In this document: positions 55,672-64,000 of the stretch, in pieces | Layout: each line of letters opens with the position of its first letter | How positions within the stretch are numbered: position 1 is the stretch's first letter | Assembly (NCBI GenBank): GCA_036852015.1 | Contig: JAANDG010000005.1 | Location: 744,001 to 808,000 of the forward strand | Direction of reading: 5' to 3' | DNA length: 64,000 nt | Origin: Pelodera strongyloides | Lineage: Eukaryota > Nematoda > Chromadorea > Rhabditida > Rhabditidae | Made by a program: the position numbers and the translations under genes | Notes under the pieces: generated by a model | Told to the model about the DNA's origin: nothing | Databases searched by the model: none | What the model saw: only the letters and a program-made list of their open reading frames with translations

Positions 55672-58600
55672 TAAAGAATTAGACGGACGTTAAGAAAACA
55701 GTAATCCTTGAGTTGAAACGTATTTTTATTCAATTTAGAATGAATACACTGTATACAGCGTAGAAGAGCCGGACGTCACATCGTTGAGATCCAACTGGAG
55801 TATTGTTGTGAAAAACGGAGTGTGGGATGAAGAGAAGCGAGAAAATAATAAAGAAGAACAATTGGGAGCCACTAATGAGGTTTGCTTAGATTTACTTCTC
55901 GAGAAAACAAGTTTGAGGGGAAAGACTTAGGCCACAAATTGGACTTTAGGCTTACTCCTAGGTTTAGGCTTAGGCCTAGAATAGGAGTAGCAGTAGTTAC
56001 AGAAATAGACCGTGGAAGAATAAGGTTATTTCCAATATTAGGAACGAGAAGAGTCTTACTTATCTACTTGTTTCCAAGAGCCACTAGTTTCCAGAAGACG
56101 TTAGTAACTAGCATTTACTCAATTGATCAATAGTTTTAACTCCAAATATTAATTTTTAGAAGTGTGTCCTCCCTAAATTGGACGTGAATAGTCCCGAGAT
56201 TGCCCCGTTCTACATACCAGTTCCGCCTATCAACTGTAGTGGAAAATATGAGGAGAATTGGGCGTATGCCAGCATGGGAACTATCAAATTGAAAGAGTTA
56301 GTACTATGTTTTCTGCATGGTATTCTTCGGCTGACTAAACGTCGTGCAGGAGCCGCCATTTATGGGGCACGCTGTTTACATACTAGAATGTGCCAAAGAT
56401 ATGCCAAATTCCGCCGCGCATCAATAGGTTGACCCCAATTTATGTTTCTACATTATTTGCCGATGCTACGTTTATAGTAAGGAGTATTTATTTACGAGAA
56501 ACAAAGTTAATTACCACCGAAGAGTTCAAAAAGTTCGAAACAGTATTATGTGAAACGCGGTGTACCCGCAGTAATGCTGTGTACCCGCAGTAATGCTAGG
56601 TCTATTTTTAAAACCAATATTTTATAAATCGCAAGTGTTTGTTTCAGAAAATATTCTTCTGCTAAATGTGTCGGTCGACCACTTGAGAACAAATTGGGGA
56701 AGAAAACGAAAGTGGGATTTCCCTTCACTGTTCCCACTGATGGGTACCAACTCGAATGTAAAATGGGCGAAAAACAGTGGTTGGAAAATTGTATATTCAG
56801 CATGAATTTAGATTGCAAAACTCTTTTCCGTCCAAATTTTTAAATTATGTTTCCTTATTCATTCGGTATTGAGCGCGTTTTTAAAGGGACGGGCCCATCA
56901 AAATAAACCCATATTTTGCATGTTTTTATAATTTGTATAAAGGGGGTAAGCTTCGCAGGTTTAGGCTTACACTTATGAATGGAATGCTCGCTGGAATTAT
57001 TTGGTAGCTCACAGCTAACGTACACTGTGTTTTGCACGATAGGATTCAGAATCTGGCGTTTTTTTAGGTCCAACATTTTCTTGACGATTGCAAAAACTGA
57101 CAAGAATGTTATTGAAGAACAAAGGAAGAAGGTTGAAAAAAAGGCAGAAAGGTTGGTGTTTTTATTTATTTTCTACAAGATTCTCAATATTTGTCGTTAT
57201 CCACTTGCTCGCTACTTACTAGCACACGTTTTTGATGTTTTCAAACTCCGAATTTGTCCGTCTCGCACCTTACTCGGGAACACACTCCAGAATTCATATA
57301 CCACAGTATTTCAGGCCTATTTCCGTATATTTATTGGGAATTGACTCGATATCCCAGGTTAATATGAGGAGAATGATGCCGCTGACTATGGAATATTTGG
57401 AGAAGAAAATGGGAAGTATTGTTTTTAATGGTAAGTGTGTTCTAGCGCCTGACTTCAGCGGGATAAAGCCTAGCCGAAAAAAATTTCAGCGGGATAAAGC
57501 CTAGCCGAAATTTAGTGTACATATCTTATAATAATCCCCCCTTTATACAAATTATAAAATCATGCTAAACATATGTTTATTTTGATGTGCCCGTCCCTTT
57601 AATTGTCTATTTCAGGCTACAGCACTCTGGGAGATGGTACCGTGAGTGCATTCTCAGCTATTCTGGCGGGGACCACAAAAGACGACTTGCCAACTATTGG
57701 GTTGGTATTATTCCGCAAATTTTTTAATTATTCTTTTGCATTGCCCAACACTTCCACCATTGCGCGTAAGTAGTGCTCCCGTAAGGTGTTGTGACACCCT
57801 CCCAACTGACGCGTGCTGCAGATGTGCTATCCATCTTTCAATTGTGCATATTTTCACTCTATCGGAGCAGCCCACGCATGCATTGGGTCCGTCGTCCCGC
57901 AATTTGGCCTCCTCGTTATAAACAAGTGCACCCAGTTTGATTTTTCCCAGCTATTTCAACATGAATTTCAGTTTCAATAGACAGGCCGATGTATCGAAAA
58001 TGGCACTCAATGACTTCAAAACTAATGGCTATATGACTATGTATGCAGAGGATTGCTATGATATGGGTATGTTGAACCTTTTACATTTCGCGCACACCAA
58101 TGAGACCTGTACTATTTTTGAAATAGACAGTTCAATGAACTGGATATTGTATCATTGATTTGCACAGACAATTGTCATGGAGATTTTCTCAGCACAGTGT
58201 GTTTTTCGTTCGCCTATCCTAAGGCGCACCAGTGCCCACCATTCAACTTATTTGGGATGAGGCTTACGAGGATCGCGCGGCCTCCACTCTGGGCCAGTGT
58301 CGCGGCAGTAGGCTAGTAGGCATTCAACCTTGCCTTTTCTTATTCTCTTATCTCTTACCTTAGGGATTTTCTACACAAATCACGGGGGATTCCACACGGC
58401 TCCCTCCCATCACTTCCCGCGTCCTTTCTTCAAACAACAAGAGAAAATGAATGAAAAACTGTGGTATTGGTACCGATTGTACTGTAATGGGGATGTGGAG
58501 ATGTACAAGGTAAAATATCACATAAGATGTAATATTAAAGTAACAAATCTTAGACTTTTCTTGGCGTAGATACTACATCTGTCCGGTGTCAAGGTGAAGA

Positions 58601-60474
58601 AGCAAGGTAGACGTCGATATAGTATCTCGGTTATAAGCTTCCGACGCAGATGTTAAGATACAGAAACGGATACCTAATTCCAAAATTAAACCAAAAACAG
58701 GACATCAGTTTTCAGTTCTTTGTCGAACTGAGTCCAATCATCTTTTTTACCTTTTATATCATTAGATAATAGTTGAAACCAATTCAGGAGTACTTTAAAT
58801 ATCTCGGCGAGTTCTTCCATACGTACAACACGACGGGGCTTCCACTAATGGCGATCACACAATATGCAACAATGAGTCATGAGGATTTCAATCAATTGGA
58901 TGTGGGTTCAATTTTTATTCTAGCTTTCTGCTTACCGGGGTCTGAAAAAAAGAAACTAGAGGATCGGGATGCTTTACATTGCAAATGTGATACACAGAGA
59001 GCGAGCATCAAGTTAGAAATTTACAAAAGAAAACTGTAATTCTCTCACAGCATGCGGCTGATCATGTTGTGCAAACCATAGTTAGTTGCCTACGGTAGTA
59101 GACGCTAGCAAATAACTCTTTTGATATTTTATATTTGAATGAGTTATATTTACCTTAACTCAGGATGTTCTGGTGAGTCCGGTAAAGGTACGAGATACGA
59201 GGAGATAATGCATGCCATTCCAATTTAGGAAGTTGACATTACTTTGCGTGACCATGTGAGAGGATTGCATGAAAGTGGATTCTTTGAGAATACGATTGTT
59301 TTTGCAATGTCTGACCACGGACAGAGGTTCAGAGGACTGCGAGAGACACAGCAAGGTGAGAGGAGAGGAAGTGGGAGTTTAATTAGAGAAAGACTGTGGA
59401 TTTCAGTCTCTCTCTAATTTAGAGAACGAGAGAATCAGAGAGAACAATAAATAATTATCTTTTTTAAGAACTTATGATAAGTGTACCCTTTCCAGGACAA
59501 TTCGAAGAGCGTCTACCATTTTTCTCTGTTTACGTCCCTGAAAAGCTTCGAAATACAGCCAAATTTAAGTAAGTACACTCTACATTTAGGTTCATATGTT
59601 TGCAGAGTTGTTTTCATATCTCAATCATCAAATACTGCGATACTACTCCGTCCGTTCGTGTTCGACTCCTATACCATTATGAAAAGCCATTTTCAGGCCA
59701 GTAATGGAAAATCTACAATGGAACAAGGATGTGTTGACCACTCATTATGATCTACACAAAACTCTTAAACAAATTGCGAACTCGGACTTTAGTGATTTGG
59801 ATAAGTCGTATAAGGAGAGTGAAGTGCCGAAAGGAGCTTCTCTCTTTAGGAAAATACCCAAGTCGCGAAATTGTGCCCAGGTACACCTTTGTGCGCGGTA
59901 ATTTGGCAGTGTTTCACTTTGTGCACGCGGTGGACAGCTCTGCACTTCTTGCCAGCAGGAAACTGGAGCATTATTTTAGTGGTGCCTCTTACAGTATGTT
60001 GTATAGTTCAATAACAAGCATATGTGTAGGTTAAAATGTTTTACCTGAACGTAATCAATAATCCCATTGTGCATAAAACATCGTATGGAGGAGGATCAGG
60101 GATTTGTGATGTGTCATATTTTGATAACAAATTACTAAATTAGAATTTTTCAGGCCGGCCTCAACACTCACTACTGTCCGTGTACTGTATGGGAGAACTT
60201 GGACCTTAAGGAACCAATTGTCGACATAATAGTTGACGGTAAAGCTTCTACTTGTCATTATTTCTAACACTTATCACCTTACGTCTCTTACCAATATCTG
60301 CGCCTATATCTTCTGTTTTCGCGCACCCGTGGTGCACACACCGCGCGCACTCTTCTTTGAATATTATTATTTTTTACTCCAGAAGTCGTCCGTGTATTCA
60401 CCAGTCAAACGGAAAGGAACCGCAATATTTGTGCCCCTTTGAGGGTGAAATCTGTCAAATCCGCGAAGAGGTAG
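54908..60474 (+). CDS. DUF229 sulfatase/alkaline-phosphatase-like type II membrane protein
   Basis: Exons: 54908-54964, 55382-55480, 55739-55879, 56160-56427 (possibly with a small intron), 56477-56580, 56648-about 56829, 57068-57151, 57315-57430, 57616-57700, 57972-58066, 58364-58509, 58788-58901, 59229-59355, 59496-59568, 59697-59880, 60154-60238, 60383-60474. A short cytosolic tail and one signal-anchor (PYVALVCIVLYIASSFLV) precede the lumenal domain. DUF229 marks: PFTVPTDGYQLEC, YLLGIDSISQVNMRRMMP, AGTTKDDLP, YAEDCYDMG, RPFFK, MSDHGQRF, EERLPFFSVYVP, GASLFRKIP, AGLNTHYCPC. The DHG and GIDS motifs are the metal-site signatures of this alkaline-phosphatase-like fold; the substrate is unknown in the family. 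The junction between 56829 and 57068 is out of phase in my model. Confidence 0.85.
55621..55670. repeat. (TA)n microsatellite in DUF229 intron 2
   Basis: About 24 TA units. Confidence 0.95.
56561..56598. repeat. 19-base tandem duplication at an exon end
   Basis: Two copies of gtgtacccgcagtaatgct lie head to tail, so the donor-like GTACCC occurs twice. The duplication overlaps the predicted end of DUF229 exon 5. Confidence 0.85.
56885..57598. mobile_element. TTAA terminal inverted repeats (family 4) enclosing two DUF229 exons
   Basis: Left end AGGGACGGGCCCATCAAAAT and right end complement ATTTTGATGTGCCCGTCCCT are flanked by TTAA (56881-56884; 57599-57602). The two arms align over about 68 bases, through ataatttgtataaaggggg. 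The 714-base interval contains exons at 57068-57151 and 57315-57430, and the right TTAA lies 13 bases before the next exon. Near the right arm is a direct repeat of cagcgggataaagcctagcc at 57458-57508. Confidence 0.85.
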
Positions 60475-60605
60475 GGGTTTTATACCAGAATACGAAGGAA
60501 AAGGCTATATTATTTAGAATTACATTATTTAATGCGCGGGTGTAACGAAATGAAAAACGTAAATTATATTTTTATTCCAAAAAAAAAAATGAAAAATAGA
60601 GTATC

Positions 60606-63600
60606 TTATGGGAAAGTAGCTCGGGGCGGTACATTCACACAGTAGTCGCTACCGTCGTCAGAATCCGGAGCCTTCGGGGTTTTATCACGCTTGCATCGAA
60701 TGCACTTTGAACATCCATAGAGTATGAGCCCAACTGCGCACGCGACAGCCATTCCGATATACAAAGCATATTCTTTCATCGTTTCCTGAATTGAAGAGTT
60801 TAGCGTGATTCTTGATTTTTGCCGAGAGTTCTCCTACTATATTTGTTTGATTAATTGGGCTGGATTAAAAAAACCCGATTTAGGTCAAAATAGGTAACAA
60901 TAAACTAGAGATCTAGTTACAAATAACCAACCATAAGGTGATCTGCGAACTGATCCAAAGATCGCTCGTTGATTGTCTTCAGTCCTTCCTCGGAGTTCTT
61001 CTCCAGGGCTTTGAATTCTTTCTTTATTCTCGTTTCAAGTTCAAGATCTCGCTTTGCATCTTGTTGGTAGACCCTGTTTTCTTCATCGGTGATCAGCACC
61101 TAAATTACGGTATTATTTACGCGTTTATTGCGGTGGTTTCAGTCTGCGGAATACACAAAGAACTAAAAAAAAGGAAAACGAAAAAAATAAGCGCGAATAT
61201 ATGACAAATCCTCACCATGGGTTTGACTGGGATCCCAACAATCCAATCGGGAGCCTCGAGGGTGTAATTCTCCCCGTTGACGGTAAAACTTTCGTCTCTT
61301 CCGCTTGAACGTACGAGATGAATTGTTCCCGCGGGGAGCTCCACGGTCTTCGTGATGCCCAGGGAATCAGTCTGTTTGTACTCGGTCTAAAAATATGACG
61401 GTTTTTCAGCTACTTCGCTCCATTTAAGGATATCTTCTTGCGTTTCCAAAGAACAAAAAGTAAACAAATTCTAACTTTTTCATTTATTTCGTCCAATGTA
61501 AGACTCGAGTAAAATTGAGAATTTGAGAGTCGGGTTGAGTTTTCAAAAGAAGAAAGCATATCTGCATATTTCAAAATATTCACCTTATGAGGAGATCCGA
61601 CGACCGCGACGCTGCCCGTGATGAACCTGACGAATGGCTCAACTTTCTTCTCCACATTCAGCCTTCCACAGTCACTTCCTCTCATAAAGTCGTAATCACA
61701 ATCTGCCATAACCATAGCACCGCTCTCACAGATTCTAAACTTTCCCTGAAGAATGTATAATTATTAAAGCGACATAATTTCGTTTAACCAATCTTAAAGG
61801 AAGGCAGTCACGATAAATTCGTCATTTTTATTTGATTTTCATTAAATATAGGAAGGTATGAAGGAAAACATGGTACCAATATGAAGTTAAAGAGAAACGA
61901 ACTCAGGGAGATATTCACTGAGAATGGGAGTGACTGGACAACAATGGGAGTGTGCATGAAAGCAATTGCTCGGATTGCAGCCGAGATTGAATACCCTGCA
62001 GTGACAGCATATCACAATTGTCAAACACTGCAGCAGGGTATTTATTATATTGTAATGAGCCTGTGCCCGGACAATTGCGTATCTACTGTAGTCGAGTAAC
62101 CCCATTCTCAGTGAATTCTCTCCCCGAGTTTGTTTTTCTGGAAATTGCTATTGGTATCGAATGTTTTCCCATATCTTCCTATATTTTGCGAAAATATCGT
62201 GACTGCGTTCCTTTAAGTAAACTTTTAAACAATCTTATACACATTTTTAAACAATTCTTGGATGTTTGCTTATTTGTATGTAAGTGAAAATATTTAGCTA
62301 AATTGCGCATTATTTGCACGCATGGGCATACATAAACATAGTATAAAAAAAAATTGTTAGCAAGCCGGCCGCCAATAGCTTTAAACTGCTCCCAGAAAAC
62401 TCGGTATAAAATTGGAACACAGTAAGAAGAAAGAAGAACTTACATAAATGCGGCACGTCCTCCTGTTAAGTTGTACGGCTTTCCCATCCATTACCACTGC
62501 CTCGTGCATCGCCGGGTAATAGGTGTAGACGTCGTTTACCATAGAACCAACATCCACAATCGTGACCATACTGTACCACTCGCTGACGGTGTAGTAGGTT
62601 AGTTGAATCTGTATGAGCAATACGTATAATAAAGAATAGATATGCGAATTTGAAAAAAAAAGTAGAAGCCAAGGAAAATGCGTGCGCAATTACTTAATTA
62701 CTTACTGTAACGTATGATCCGGCCTCGGCGTCGCAGTCAGTCATCACAGCGGTAGATCCAAGCAGCATCATGTCGGTGAACTTCACTCCGGTGTGCTCCT
62801 TGAGAGCAGTTCGTGGCTTCGATCCCATGAGAAGGCTCTTGGGCGTTCGGCCGTGATACGCCAGCTGCTTGAACTGATTGATGATCGTCGAAGTGCGTAT
62901 CGCGGACAGGTGCATGGCCTCCATGCGTCCCTCCAACGCCTGGACATTAGAAGAGACGTTTCCGAGTACCATACGCAGCCTGGTCAACTCGTTCTCAACC
63001 TCGCTGGTGGTCTTAGCCAAATGGTGTAATTCAGATACCGAGTAGACGGAGACTGCCAGAGATGGTAGAGCCACTACTCCGACAACTACAATCGGAATAG
63101 CTGCAGACAGGTGTTTGGGACTACGCGACTCTGGGTAGAAAGCTGTGTGCTCACTACAGGATGCCTTCAAGGCGTCCCTCATTGGGCGGCTTGATGTTGC
63201 CACGTCGATTTCCTCCTCGATGAGGATTCGCACCTCAACCTTCTTTCGGGAGTGCTCCTCGCTAATGCTGAAACAAGGAAACAGTTTGTCCAATTAGCTG
63301 AGTACTTTACCCATATCCCTTTTTCTTAGCCCTATTCTAGTTTTTTTTTTTTAGTTTTCTAAGCGTACAAATAAAGGATCTGTGAATGAAAAGTGCTGTA
63401 AGCGGAGCATGGCGCACTCATAGTAATTTGGAGTATCCAACGTTGAACATTCAGCAGTAGTTAGCTATGCTTGTTTAGTTATTGGGCATTCAATTAGCTA
63501 AATTCTCTATTTACTTGCTTTCTTTAAAACAACTCACATCGCCTCAATTGTATCCGGGGCCAGCAAGATTCTACCGTTGAGCCCCGAGCGGAGTTCGGCG

Positions 63601-63647
63601 TGGACAACGACCAGTAGGAAGATGACGACAATTAAGGATGAGTACAT
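60606..63647 (-). CDS. Type I membrane protein with internal hydrophobic segment and coiled coil, unknown family
   Basis: Seven in-phase exons (63538-63647, 62706-63267, 62444-62608, 61584-61745, 61216-61386, 60932-61099, 60606-60785) give 505 residues. Residues 1 to about 18 form a signal peptide. A second hydrophobic segment at about 91-112 is followed by a heptad-rich coiled coil to about 165, then a Cys-containing ectodomain, a helical charged stretch (about 390-445), a transmembrane helix at about 451-470 and a short Cys/Lys tail ending ATFP. This order (signal, hydrophobic patch, coiled coil, ectodomain, anchor) is like class I fusion glycoproteins of viruses and some captured env genes, but I see no furin site or named family, so that is only a structural analogy. 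The frame is intact. A TTAA element lies in its third intron. Confidence 0.75.
61798..62212. mobile_element. TTAA foldback element, family 2, copy B
   Basis: Termini AGGAAGGCAGTCACGATA and complement TATCGTGACTGCGTTCCT are flanked by TTAA (61794-61797; 62213-62216). An inner pair around ccctgcagtg/cactgcagcaggg gives a second hairpin. It sits in the intron between exons 3 and 4 of the membrane-protein gene and interrupts no exon. Confidence 0.92.
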
Positions 63648-64000
63648 ACTGAAAACAGGAGCATTAAGCATGAGAAAACTTGGAAAATAACTCGAATAAC
63701 TGTTGAAGAAAATAGGCCACAAATTGCAACGCAAAACTCTGATGATGAACGGCGAAGACGGCGAAGGAAAACCAAGTGCGCCAAATTCTCGCCGCGCGTC
63801 TCTCACAGCCATCAAGCGCCAGTGCGGATATAGGGCGGAATCTCAGATAGATGGCGAATTCGCGGCACGGACTATTCATCTGGATCTGCATCAATGTTCG
63901 TAATCGAATTTTTGTATAATAGTCACGCCCACCAATCGCCGCGCTAAAGTTTCGCGCAAGAGTTTCGCCGCTCACCACCCTACTTTTGTCAGTGTGTAGG
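63648..64000. promoter_or_regulatory. 5' flank of the membrane-protein gene
   Basis: No exon was recognised. The region begins one base before the ATG of the minus-strand gene and should contain its promoter; a short inverted pair gcgcaagagtttcgccgc/gcggcgattggtgg-like GC-rich block lies near 63930-63980. Open frames here have no support. Confidence 0.4.

Overview
The window is nuclear DNA from a nematode. The genes are split into many short exons whose introns mostly end in TTTCAG/TTTTAG-type acceptors, and they include a canonical eRF1, a DUF229 protein of the kind expanded in worms, an SLC6 and an SLC22-like transporter, and an ISXO2/Merlin-like transposase. No species can be named from sequence alone. 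Most exon chains below were built by hand from splice sites and reading phase; unresolved junctions are flagged.

Layout: 264-4723 (-) eRF1, 3' end outside the window. 5596-6787 (-) 3' part of an unrecognised gene. 8027-14913 (+) a divergent SLC6-type transporter. 14914-17944 no gene seen. 17945-32220 (-) a 15-exon gene for a 619-residue protein with an RVSF protein-phosphatase-1 docking motif; its 7.85-kb intron 8 holds possible alternative first exons, and intron 12 holds a degraded non-LTR retrotransposon end. 35508-36665 (+) a compact gene whose five exons are all whole codons. 36666-38939 foldback transposons. 38940-41668 (-) a Lys/Ser-rich protein gene with an intact transposase nested antisense in an intron. 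42676-43551 (-) a 131-residue unknown protein, with a possible separate small gene at 43961-44451. 46795-54892 (+) an SLC22-like MFS transporter, followed 15 bases later by a DUF229 sulfatase/phosphatase-like gene (54908-60474, +). 60606-63647 (-) a type I membrane protein with a hydrophobic segment plus coiled coil, resembling a fusion glycoprotein in layout only.

The most unusual feature is a set of at least five families of short inverted-repeat elements. Four families have termini TTAA-AGG.../...CCT-TTAA. They sit in introns and intergenic DNA, one set abuts in a row sharing TTAA targets, and one TIR pair encloses two coding exons of the DUF229 gene. No array, provirus, prokaryotic island or RNA gene was recognised, and the window does not show a clear new multi-gene system. 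The TTAA element set and the exon-enclosing TIR pair are the best leads.
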